From: an uncultured Polaribacter sp.
Lineage (GTDB): Bacteria; Bacteroidota; Bacteroidia; Flavobacteriales; Flavobacteriaceae
DNA length: 64,000 bases
Reading direction: 5' to 3'
Assembly: GCA_943788865.1 (NCBI GenBank)
Contig: CALSRX010000005.1
Span: 186,001-250,000, forward strand
In this document: one piece after another, positions 45,481 through 53,929 of the stretch
How the letters are laid out: every line of letters starts with the position of its first letter
Numbering within the stretch: the first letter of the stretch is position 1
Translations under genes and position numbers: made by a program
Notes under the pieces: generated by a model
What the model saw: only the letters and a program-made list of their open reading frames with translations
Told to the model about the DNA's origin: nothing
Databases searched by the model: none

Positions 45481-45581
45481 GCGTATTTTTGAATTGCAAA
45501 TATCGGATATAATTTTATTATAAAGAAGCCAATCTTTTAGATAGTTTTATGTTAAGTTTGTATACACATATAATTAAAATA

Positions 45582-46226
45582 ATGAATCAATTTGTTTTAG
45601 GAATCATCATAGTCAATGTTTTAATCTCTATCAAAGGATTTAACGAATATGCTTTTTTAGATAAATATAAATTTCAAGTAGGAAAAGTTTTAGGAGGAGA
45701 AAAAATTAGAATGCTTTCTTCAGGGTTTTTACATGTAGATTGGATGCATCTTGGATTTAACATGTATGCCTTGTATTTATTTGGAGGCATTGTTGCTGGA
45801 ATAATGGGAAACATTGCCTTTCTAATTGTTTATTTTGGAAGTTTATTGGCAGGTAATATGTACTCGCTGTATTACCATAAAAACGAACCTTATTACAGTG
45901 CAGCTGGAGCATCAGGAGCCGTTTCAGGAATTTTATATGCTGCTATTTTATTGTATCCAGACATGACCTTGATGTTGTTTCCGTTGCCAATTCCTATTCC
46001 GGCTTATGTATTTGGAATTGGATATTTGCTGTATTCAATTTACGGAATGAAAAATCAGCTTGGAAATATTGGTCATTCTGCGCATTTAGGTGGTGCCATT
46101 GGGGGATTTGTGATTTCTTTGGTGTTAATGCCAAATTTAATTTTTCAAAATACTTTAATGATTATTTTATTATCATTACCCATTATTCTATTGCTCTTAT
46201 TTGGAAAGAAATTAAAACAAACTTAA
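45582..46226 (+). CDS. Rhomboid-family intramembrane serine protease
   Basis: 214 residues from the Met of MNQFVLGII, with six membrane helices. The catalytic Ser is in AAGASGAVSGILY (G-x-S-G) and the His in NIGHSAHLGGAIGG; MHLGFNMYALYLFGG supplies the conserved His-Asn of helix 2. It cleaves membrane proteins within the bilayer. An upstream in-frame start at 45549 would add 11 residues and is less likely because the sequence there looks like a leader. A terminator shared with tRNA-Gly follows. Confidence 0.9.
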   Translation: MNQFVLGIIIVNVLISIKGFNEYAFLDKYKFQVGKVLGGEKIRMLSSGFLHVDWMHLGFNMYALYLFGGIVAGIMGNIAFLIVYFGSLLAGNMYSLYYHKNEPYYSAAGASGAVSGILYAAILLYPDMTLMLFPLPIPIPAYVFGIGYLLYSIYGMKNQLGNIGHSAHLGGAIGGFVISLVLMPNLIFQNTLMIILLSLPIILLLLFGKKLKQT

Positions 46227-46231
46227 TGCAT

Positions 46232-46263
46232 AAAAAAACCGAAACAAATGTTTCGGTTTTTTT
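46232..46263. terminator. Bidirectional terminator (rhomboid gene / tRNA-Gly)
   Basis: Stem AAAAAACCGAAACA/TGTTTCGGTTTTTT with a two- to three-base loop. It ends 1 bp from the tRNA-Gly 3' end on the minus strand. Confidence 0.88.
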
Positions 46264-46264
46264 G

Positions 46265-46337
46265 AGCGAAAGACCGGGTTCGAACCGGCGACATTCAGCT
46301 TGGAAGGCTGACGCTCTACCAACTGAGCTACTTTCGC
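46265..46337 (-). tRNA. tRNA-Gly (anticodon TCC)
   Basis: 73 nt on the minus strand. Acceptor GCGAAAG pairs with CTTTCGC; the D-arm is GTAGCTCAGTTGGTAGAGC; the anticodon arm is TCAGC-CTTCCAA-GCTGA with anticodon TCC; the T-arm is CCGGTTCGAACCCGG. Discriminator is T. CCA is not encoded. All stems pair. Confidence 0.95.
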
Positions 46338-46591
46338 ATTAATAGAGCTGCAAATATAAGGGCATTTTTTATTTTCACAATAAAATATTTCAAAAAATTA
46401 AAGAAAACTACAACCTTAAAAGTTAACATACAGAAAATGAAATCCTTGTTAGAATTTCTTGCTTTGTAAAAAGCAAAACATAAATTATTTTAAAAATTTT
46501 TTCAAAATAAAAAAATGAGTTCGTTTTTATTATTTAAAGTTATATATTAGCCTTGCAATCATGCCAAACTTAAAACGTTACATTTAGAATT

Positions 46592-47298
46592 ATGAGGTGT
46601 ATAATAATTGATGATGATGATACGGCTAGATTATTAGTTAAACATATAGCTAACAAAATAGACGAAGTAGAGATAGTTGCTGATTTTGATAATGCAATAG
46701 ATGGTATTAAATATTTAAACGAAGAATCGATAGATTTAGTTTTTTTAGATGTTCATATGCCTAATTTTATTGGTTTTGATTTTATCAAAACATTGAATAG
46801 CCCTCCGAATATTATTTTCACAACCTCTGATGGAGATTTTGCGTTAGATGCATTTGAATACGCATCTGTTGTAGATTACATCTTGAAACCTGTTACACTA
46901 GAAAGGTTAAAAAAAGCAGTTGACAAAGCACTTATTTTGGTTAATCAAAAAAAACGAAACTCAATTCAAGTTCCAAAAGAACCTGAAAAAGAGCTGTATG
47001 TTAATGTTGATAAGAAGTTGGTAAAGAGATTAATATTCCAGAAATTTGTTTAATTGAAGCGAAAGGAGATTATATTCAGATAAAAACAGAAAGTAATAAC
47101 TACATTGTTCATTCTACTTTGAAAAAAATTGAAGCTAAATTAGCTGAAAGTTATTTTTTTAGAGTGCATAAATCATACCTTATCAATATTCGTAAGATCA
47201 TAGACTTACGAGATAATACGGTTTTGATAAACAGAGATGTTGTTCCGGTAAGCAGAAAGAATAAAAGTGAATTAATGAAAAGATTAAATTTGCTTTAA
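46592..47298 (+). CDS. LytTR-family response regulator (frame broken by one lost base)
   Basis: Receiver domain first: MRCIIIDDDDTARLLVKHIA (acidic pocket), VFLDVHMPNFIGFDFI (phospho-acceptor Asp), TTSDG, and ILKPVTLERL (Lys). After KKLVK the frame shifts at about 47025, where GTAAAAGAG was probably read as GTAAAGAG. The other frame continues INIPEICLIEAKGDYIQIKT, YIVHSTLKKIEAKL and FRVHKSYLINIRKI, a full LytTR DNA-binding domain ending at 47298. Repaired length is about 236 residues. The partner histidine kinase is not adjacent. Confidence 0.88.
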
Positions 47299-47474
47299 AA
47301 ATATTGAAAAACATCCCTTTAAACTAAGAGAAAGAACCTCTTATCGGGAAAAAAGTACCATTCATCGAATTTTTAAATCTCAACTTTCATTTAAATTTAT
47401 CTTTACAATGTAAAAGAGCACAACTCAATTACAAAAAAATTTAATAGATAATTCGGGGGAGTTATTATAAAGAC

Positions 47475-47510
47475 AAAAAAAACTTTTATCATTTGATAAA
47501 GGTTTTTTTA
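47475..47510 (+). terminator. Terminator downstream of the LytTR gene
   Basis: Stem AAAAAACTTTTATCA/TGATAAAGGTTTTTT (one mismatch-type pair) with a short TT loop. It lies 180 bp beyond the stop; the intervening sequence contains no supported gene. Confidence 0.75.
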
Positions 47511-47540
47511 TTTCATATAAAGCCATTCACAGAAAAATAA

Positions 47541-47574
47541 AAAACCGAGATAATTAATTACCTCGGTTTTTTTT
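47541..47574 (-). terminator. tRNA-Met terminator
   Basis: Stem AAAACCGAG/CTCGGTTTT around an AT-rich loop, 2 bp from the 3' end of the minus-strand tRNA. Confidence 0.75.
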
Positions 47575-47575
47575 G

Positions 47576-47649
47576 TAGCGAAGACGGGATTTGAACCCGT
47601 GACCTCAGGGTTATGAATCCTGCGCTCTAACCAACTGAGCTACCTCGCC
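47576..47649 (-). tRNA. tRNA-Met (anticodon CAT)
   Basis: 74 nt on the minus strand. Acceptor GGCGAGG pairs with CTTCGCT through two G-T pairs; the D-arm is GTAGCTCAGTTGGTTAGAGC; the anticodon arm is CAGGA-TTCATAA-CCCTG; the T-arm is CGGGTTCAAATCCCG. The base pair next to the anticodon loop is A-C (31-39), a mismatch not expected in a normal tRNA. G1-T72 and the missing three G-C pairs of the anticodon stem argue for elongator Met rather than initiator. An Ile tRNA modified by lysidine cannot be excluded fully. Confidence 0.88.
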
Positions 47650-47758
47650 TTGATTATGAGGCTGCAAATATAACGTATTTTTGTTTTTTCGCAAGCTATG
47701 TTTTTAATTTTTTTAAAAAGGAATAAATACCTATATTGGCGTACTAAGTAAATGAATA

Positions 47759-48142
47759 ATGAGTAAAATTAAATTTGAATTAGAAATACCAATACATGCT
47801 TCTCCTAGTATGTTGTACACCTATTTTGCAACTCCCGCAGGGCTAGAAGAATGGTTTGCAGATAAAGTAAATTCTAGAGGAAAACTAGTAACTTTTGTTT
47901 GGGATGGAGTTGAAGAAAAAGCTTCAATTTTATCAAATAAAAATGATGAGAAAATAAAATATAAATGGGAGGAAAGTGAAGGAGATGACAGCTATTTTGA
48001 ATTTAGGATACAAGTTGATGCTCTTACCAAAGATGTTTCTTTAATGATTACCGATTTTGCTGAGGATGAAGATGAGGTAGAAGAATCTAAAATGTTATGG
48101 GAGAATCAAATAGAAGAATTAAAACATACAATAGGCGCTTAA
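47759..48142 (+). CDS. START-like domain protein (AHSA1-like fold)
   Basis: 127 residues beginning at 47759. FELEIPIHASPSMLYTYFAT and AGLEEWFADKVNSRG are the first helix-strand pair, followed by FVWDGVEEKASILS and an acidic C-terminal helix (DEDEVEESKMLWENQ). This compact SRPBCC protein is near-universal in Bacteroidetes but has no assigned ligand. A terminator follows. It is unrelated in detail to the SRPBCC protein at 35429. Confidence 0.88.
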   Translation: MSKIKFELEIPIHASPSMLYTYFATPAGLEEWFADKVNSRGKLVTFVWDGVEEKASILSNKNDEKIKYKWEESEGDDSYFEFRIQVDALTKDVSLMITDFAEDEDEVEESKMLWENQIEELKHTIGA

Positions 48143-48157
48143 ACACGACCTACTTTT

Positions 48158-48188
48158 TAAAAAAGCCTTATATTTTATAAGGCTTTTT
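48158..48188 (+). terminator. START-like gene terminator
   Basis: Stem AAAAAAGCCTTATA/TATAAGGCTTTTTT with a three-base loop, 15 bp after the stop. Confidence 0.9.
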
Positions 48189-48226
48189 TTTATGAAATTA
48201 TCAACCAAATTCTATAGCTTTTAATG

Positions 48227-48234
48227 TAATTTTG
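48227..48234 (+). promoter_or_regulatory. Possible -7 element of the class IV aminotransferase gene
   Basis: TAATTTTG matches TAnnTTTG, 26 bp before the ATG at 48260. Confidence 0.4.
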
Positions 48235-48259
48235 CATTTTGCAATTTAAGAAAAAAAGT

Positions 48260-49098
48260 ATGTTGAATTATAATGGTGACTTAATTGATAACAAAGATTT
48301 TTCTATATCAGAGAATAATAGAGCATTTAAATATGGAGATGCAATTTTTGAAACAGTACGCGTTGTAAATGCTAACGTAATTTTTTGGGAAGATCATTAC
48401 TTTAGGTTAATGGCCTCAATGCGAATGCTCCGCATGGAAATACCATTAAAATTCACACTAGAATTCTTAGAGCAAGAAATCTTAAAAACAATCCCTAATC
48501 AATTAGAAAATAACAATCTTCGGGTTAGGTTTTCTATCTATAGAAAGGATGGTGGTTTGTATGCACCAAAAACAAATGAAGTAGATTATCTAATCGAAGT
48601 TTCTGAAAACACCTATCAAACAAAAGAGTTATATCGAATCGATTTATTTAAAGATTTTTATAATTACTCGGGCTTACTTTCTACAATTAAAACAACAAAT
48701 AGAATGTTAAATACTCTAGCGAGTATTTATATGCAAGAAAATGATTTGGATAATTGTGTGTTGTTAAATGAAAAGAAAGGGATTGTAGAAGCTACAAATG
48801 CCAATATTTTTGTTGTTAAAGGAACAGAAATTAAAACTCCGGCATTAGACAGAAGGGTGTATAAAGGGAGTAGTTAGAAAAAAAGTAATTGAAATTCTTG
48901 AAAAGAATACCGATTTCACACTTGTAGAAACTTCAATCTCTCCATTTCGAAATGCAAAAAGCGGACGAAATTTTTTTAACAAATTCTATTATTGGAATTC
49001 AGCCAGTAACAAATTACAGAAAGAATGAATTTAAAACAGAAATAGGAGAGAAGATCTCGGCAAATTTAAAGCTACTACAAGTTATTTCTAAAGCTTAG
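48260..49098 (+). CDS. Aminotransferase class IV (PabC/IlvE-like), frame broken by two gained bases
   Basis: MLNYNGDLIDNKDFSISENN, then AFKYGDAIFETVRVV, YRKDGGLYAP, TNRMLNTLASIYMQEN and EATNANIFVVKG mark a fold-type IV PLP enzyme. The frame breaks at about 48849 (TTAGACAGAAGGG for TTAGCAGAAGGG). Repaired, it reads ALAEGCIKGVVRKKVIEIL. A second break at about 48947 (TTTCGAAATG for TTTGAAATG) is followed by QKADEIFLTNSIIGIQPVTN. The repaired protein is about 279 residues and matches aminodeoxychorismate lyases, which make p-aminobenzoate, though branched-chain or D-amino-acid transaminases are related. Confidence 0.82.
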
Positions 49099-49650
49099 TT
49101 TAATTGGATGTCACTAGGTGCATTTGCCCAAATTTTATATTTACCCCCTTTTTCTAACAATTTGTTTTTCCAAGATTGTAGTATTGTCTGTAGCAAAAAT
49201 ATTTGAGTAGTTATTTTCTGATACAAACCAAGAATCGTTTTTAGTTCTTCTTCTAATTGACTGCTTTCCCAACCAGAATATCCTAAAAAAAATCGAATAT
49301 CACTTATTTTTAAATCTTGATTGTTTAATAAGTCTTTTAATGATTCAAAATTTCCTCCCCAAAAAATTCCATTAGCAACTTCTATGCTATCAGGAATTAA
49401 TTCAGGAACCTTATGCACAAAATATAAATTATCTTGTTCAACAGGTCCACCTTGATAAACGTAAAAGAACAATCAATTTCAGGCACTAAATCTTTACGGT
49501 AAAACTTAAAGGTCTGTTTAATATAAATCCAATAGAATTGTTTTGGGTATGTTCTGTTAGCAGAATGATGGATCTATTAAATGAATTGTCATTTAAAATT
49601 GATGGCTCCGCAATTAATAAGTCTTCCTTTTTTGGTAATAGTGTATTCAT
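49095..49650 (-). CDS. YqgE/AlgH family protein, frame broken by two lost bases
   Basis: The N-terminal part from 49650 reads MNTLLPKKEDLLIAEPSIL, then FNRSIILLTEHTQNNSIGFI and LNRPL, the family signature. A T-run loss at about 49470 and an A-run loss at about 49500 split the frame. The rest continues YQGGPVEQDNLYFVHKVPEL, ANGIFWGGNFESL, IRFFLGYSGWESSQLEEEL. The repaired length of about 185 residues is normal. Biochemical function unknown. Its stop overlaps the stop of the class IV aminotransferase gene on the other strand. Confidence 0.88.
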
Positions 49651-49680
49651 AAAAAATAAATATACACTTTTTAAGAAATA

Positions 49681-49713
49681 AAAAAACTCTCCTAAAATTT
49701 AGAAGAGTTTTTA
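49681..49713 (-). terminator. HU gene terminator
   Basis: On the minus strand AAAACTCTTCTAAA pairs with TTTAGGAGAGTTTT (one mismatch), followed by T. It lies 20 bp after the HU stop. Confidence 0.8.
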
Positions 49714-49732
49714 AATACAATTGTTTGTATTC

Positions 49733-50008
49733 TTAGTTTACTGAACTACTTAATCCAGCACCTGCTTTAAACTTAACTACATTTTTTGCAGCAATTTGAA
49801 TAGTTTTTCCAGTTTGTGGGTTTCTACCAGTTCTAGCAGCTCTGTTAGATACTGACCAAGTTCCCCATCCAACTAAAGATACTCTTATCCACCACCTTTT
49901 AAAGCGCTAGTAACGTTAGAAGTTAATGAATCTAAGGCTGCCTTAGCTGCTAGCTTTAGAAATTCCTGCGTCAGCAGCCATTGCATCGATTAAATCTGAC
50001 TTGTTCAT
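49733..50008 (-). CDS. HU-family DNA-binding protein, frame broken by indels
   Basis: Read from 50008: [19 protein letters not shown], then a gained base near 49950 and a further disturbance near 49887 (GGTGGTGGATAAGAG). Joining the frames gives [58 protein letters not shown] and [10 protein letters not shown]. This is a full HU/IHF protein of about 90 residues with the RNPQTG DNA-intercalating arm. It is normally an abundant nucleoid protein, so a true pseudogene is unlikely. Confidence 0.88.
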
Positions 50009-50197
50009 GATTTGTAAATTTTAAAATTAATTGATCTAATATTTTTCGCTTAACTAAGCTTAACAAATATAGCACGGATTAAGGCTTTACGCAAGAAATG
50101 ACCTGAAAAAACCTTGTTTTTGTTAATAAAAGAGTGAAATTGTTAATAACCAAAGCAAAAAAAAGCTTAAAATCTCTGAATACCTATCAATAAGGGG

Positions 50198-51137
50198 TTA
50201 AGACATTTTTGATTCTGACGAAAAAGTGAAGCCATTTAGAAGCTTTTTGGTATCCATTTTCTTCTTTCCAGCGAGTTTTATTTCATCAATAATTAAGTAT
50301 CCGTTCTTGAACAGCAACTTTTAAGTTCTTTTTTTGTGCTAATTATTTTACCAATAGTATCTGTATGTGTTACAATTTCTTTAGAACTGCATAAATTTTG
50401 CTGTCGATTTCTTCATACCATTATTATGAATAGTTGTCCAAGCTGCTGGATACGGATTTAATCCACGTATTTTATTATATATTTTCTAAAGTATCTGTCC
50501 AATCAATTTTACAAGTTTCAGGAAATCAATTTGTAAGCAGTTTTTTCTTCTATTTCTGGTTGTTTTATTGTAATAACTTTATCTTCTTTAATAAGTGTAC
50601 GTTTCTAAACTAAGTCTGCTCCTAAATGCATTAATCTGTCATGAAGTTCCCAACAATTTCATTGTCTTTAATATCAATTTCTTTTTGAAGATGATTTCTC
50701 CTGTATCAATTTTATCATCAATAAAAAATGTAGTTACACCCGTTTTTGTTTCACCATTAATAATAGCCCAATTAATTGGTGCTGCTCCTCGATATTCTGG
50801 CAATAAAGAAGCATGTAAATTAAAGGTACCAAATTCTGGCATTTGCCATACTACTTTTGGCAACATTCTAAAGGCAACAACAATTTGTAAATTGGCTTTT
50901 AATCAGTTAATTCATTTATAAAATCTTGACTTTTAAGATTGGTAGGTTGTAAGACTGTTAAGTTTTGTGAAGTGCATATTTTTTAACTGCAGATTCATTG
51001 ATTTTTCTTCCTCTTCCAGCAGGTTTGTCTGCAGCAGTTATTACACCAACAATGTGTATATTGTGTTCTACTAAATGTTTTAAAATGGTAGCCGCAAAAT
51101 CTGGAGTTCCCATAAATACAATTCGTAAATCTCTCAT
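50198..51137 (-). CDS. fmt: Methionyl-tRNA formyltransferase, frame broken by multiple indels
   Basis: Read from 51137: RDLRIVFMGTPDFAATILKH, VGVITAADKPAGRGRK, SQDFINEL, FGTFNLHASLLPEYRGAAPI with NWAIINGETKTGVTTFFID (formate site and SLLP motif), GADLV, IKQPEIEEKTAYK, NPYPAAWTTIHNNG and the tail GKKKMDTKKLLNGF. At least six frame changes are needed, but each piece matches Fmt in order and the total is about 313 residues. Fmt formylates Met-tRNAi for initiation. Confidence 0.88.
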
Positions 51138-51206
51138 TCGTTAATGTGATATTGATTAAAATTATTGATGCTAATTTTTTCTTCTGATAAAAGTGTTGCA
51201 AATTTA

Positions 51207-53011
51207 CTAAAACGTGTCTTCTTTCTTGATAATATGTTGGCAGATTTCTTTAGATGTAGCAGTTTTTTTGATGTTAAATAGTTGATGATTTCTGAAGATA
51301 ATCTTGAAATCATTCTTTTTTGGAAACAAACATCACAAATACCACATTTATTGATTCTTTCTCATTAAAATAGTCTAGTACTTGGATGCTTCTACAACAG
51401 CTATCATTTTCTATAAACGCAACTAAATCTGTTGCTTTTTTTATTTTTTGCTTGATGTATTTCTGAATTTTTTAGAAATACTATTGATGGTTTTATCATC
51501 TTCTCTAGGAACTAAAAAATACAGTTCAGCATTTCTGTTGCTTTTTTATACTCTAATAATCTCTTCTGAATTTAATTTTGTAAAATTGCACAACCTGTTT
51601 AGAAAGTAAGTTCGCTTTTTTAGCCAACCAAAATTCATTAATTTTTGTTTCTTGCTCAAAAATTCCACCATAACTTCTAATAAAACTGAATTAATTTTGT
51701 TGTTTAGCTTTCTGATTTAGAATACTTTAAGACTCGTTTACTTGAGCTTAAAAATTGTACAGTAGATTTTTTATTATACATCAGAAACTGAATTATACCA
51801 TTTGCTTCTAGATAAATTTAACGTAGTATCTACTTTGTTTAGCTGGACTTTTATATTTTCTGAAAATGCAAAAGATTAAATTCAAAAGACTCTTCAATAA
51901 GTTCTCCTTTGGCAATTTGAAAGTTCGAAACATAATACTTTTGTAAATATGTTTTATTTCTGCAATTGTTGGAAACGTATTTTCTAATTCTTTCTTTGAA
52001 AATACGAATATCATTTTTATTCACCAGAAACGGCAGAAAATGCTTTTTTCCATTTCTTCCAGCTCTTCCAGCTTCTTGAATGTAATTTTCTATACTATTT
52101 GGAACTCTAAATGAATAACAACTTTTACATTGTCTTTGTCAATTCCCATTCCAAATGCATTCGTTGCTACAATAATGGAGTTTTTTCTGAAATCCAATTA
52201 TCAAAAGCTTCTTGTTTGTCGATGAAGATAGATCCACCATGATAATAACTAGCTTTAAAGTTGTTTGCATTTAAAAAGTTGCAGCATTTCTTTCTGTTTT
52301 ATTTCTACTGCTTACATAAATAATTACTGGAGCTTTTGTTTTAGTGCAAATTTGTAAAAGCGCTCCTAATTTATCTTCAAAGTAAAAATTTGATATGCTA
52401 AATTATTCTCTGTAAAACGATTTTTTAAAAAGATTGCATCCTTAATTTCTAAACTATTAGAAATATCTCTAAGTACTTCTTTTGTTGCTGTTGCAGTTAA
52501 TGCAATAATTGGAGTTGTAGGTTTTAATTCTTTTAAAACTTTTAATGTTTCTGTACGAGGGTCTAAAATCGTGTCCCCATTCAGAAATACAATGTGCTTC
52601 ATCAACAGCAATTAAATTAACAGTTAATGTGCTTATTTTTTCTTGTATAAAAGCAGATTGCAATCTTTCTGGTGATAGATATAAAGAATTATAATTACCA
52701 AATCTTATATTATCAAACAAGTAATTAAATCATCTTGAGATGTGCCAGATGTAATAGCTGACAGCTTTAATTCCCTTGCTATTTAAATTATCCACTTGAT
52801 CTTGCATCAATGCAATGAGCGGAGAAATAACAATACAAATTCCGTCTTTTAATAAAGCTGGAATTTGAAAGCAGATAGATTTACCTCCACCAGTTGGTAA
52901 CAATACAATTGTATTATTATTTTCGAGTACGGTATTTATAATTTTTTCTTGTGGCTCTCTAAACGAATTATGATTCCAATACTTTTTTAATATTTCTAAA
53001 GCATGACTCAT
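51207..53011 (-). CDS. recQ: RecQ-type ATP-dependent DNA helicase, frame broken by many indels
   Basis: Read from 53011: [20 protein letters not shown], Walker [50 protein letters not shown] box [32 protein letters not shown] and, later, IIYVSSRN. Frame changes begin at about 52767 (one gained base), then near 52725 and 52590, and continue to about 51250, where I place the end ([14 protein letters not shown]). Repaired length would be about 620-630 residues, the shorter Bacteroidetes RecQ form. It starts inside the last codons of the NTPase gene, overlapping it by 4 bp. Confidence 0.85.
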
Positions 53012-53550
53012 AAACTGTTATTGATAGCGTCTAAAATATAATTGGTTCGTTCTTGAATTGTACCAAAAGGTACGATACTAATTTTATATCCAATTTGTTG
53101 GTAGGTTTTCTTTAAATGATGATGAATTTTGATGGCCTGCTCAAAGCTTTCATATCGCTCATTATCAGAAGTGTAAATATCTTCCCAAGGCGGAAGCATG
53201 AAAACTTTTGTATAAAGATGTTTTCGACTTTTTTCGATAAAATATGTTGGGTAATCTGTATTAAAAAACTCTAAATAGGCATGTACATCTGGAATTCCTC
53301 GATCAAAGAAAACGAAAGACTCTTTTGATTTATTAGCATCTAAAAATTGCTTTTCTCTCCCTTCTAGAAGTAAATCACTAAACAATAAAGGTTCGGTTAA
53401 AAACAACTGATCAATTCCTTTTTGTTGAGCTTTTAAAGTCACTTCTCTTGAGATTTCTGGCATACAGTCAAATCCTCTAGAAATTAATTCATTTAATATA
53501 GATGACTTTCCAGTTCCTGGACCGCCAATAAGTACAATTTTTTGTTGCAT
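53008..53550 (-). CDS. P-loop NTPase (AAA_28-like predicted kinase)
   Basis: 180 residues. The Walker A motif is VLIGGPGTGKSSILNEL, with a downstream acidic strand FVFFDRGIPDVHAYLE (kinase-like lid/Asp). PEISREVTLKAQQKG and MLPPWEDIYTSDNERYESFE are conserved in the family and resemble nucleoside or NAD-pathway kinases such as NadR's kinase domain. The substrate is unknown. It overlaps recQ by 4 bp and is likely co-transcribed. Its frame is clean, marking the right-hand edge of the indel-rich region. Confidence 0.8.
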   Translation of the reverse strand: MQQKIVLIGGPGTGKSSILNELISRGFDCMPEISREVTLKAQQKGIDQLFLTEPLLFSDLLLEGREKQFLDANKSKESFVFFDRGIPDVHAYLEFFNTDYPTYFIEKSRKHLYTKVFMLPPWEDIYTSDNERYESFEQAIKIHHHLKKTYQQIGYKISIVPFGTIQERTNYILDAINNSL

Positions 53551-53595
53551 TCAGCAAAAATAACAGATTCTGATTATAAAAATAATAATATAATG

Positions 53596-53603
53596 TAATT
53601 TTG
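53596..53603 (+). promoter_or_regulatory. Possible -7 element of the DUF493-surA operon
   Basis: TAATTTTG matches TAnnTTTG, 33 bp before the DUF493 ATG at 53636. Confidence 0.45.
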
Positions 53604-53635
53604 CACCAATAATAAAATGTGATAAAGTTATTGGT

Positions 53636-53917
53636 ATGAGTAGTAAAGAAGATTTTTATATAAAACTAAAAGATAGTTTAGATGCAACAACTATATTTCC
53701 ATCAGAATATTTATATAAATTTATAGTACCTTCTAAAGGAAATCATTTTATGGAAGTTGAAGATATTTTTAAAGATAAACTAATTAAAATATCGTCGAAA
53801 GAATCTAAAACTGGTAAATACGTCAGTGTTTCTATAAAAATTATGCTAAGTTCTTCTGATGAAGTAATTTCTTATTATCGAAAAGCAGAAAAAATAGAAG
53901 GAATTATTTCTCTATAA
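53636..53917 (+). CDS. DUF493 family protein (YbeD-like)
   Basis: 93 residues of the small alpha/beta DUF493/YbeD family: FPSEYLYKFIVPSKGNHFME at the start, then KYVSVSIKIMLSSSDEVISY and the final short helix. The ferredoxin-like fold suggests a small regulatory or RNA/protein-binding role; none is proven. It leads a five-gene operon into the SurA-like proteins, 12 bp before the first. Confidence 0.85.
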   Translation: MSSKEDFYIKLKDSLDATTIFPSEYLYKFIVPSKGNHFMEVEDIFKDKLIKISSKESKTGKYVSVSIKIMLSSSDEVISYYRKAEKIEGIISL

Positions 53918-53929
53918 ACAGACATACTA

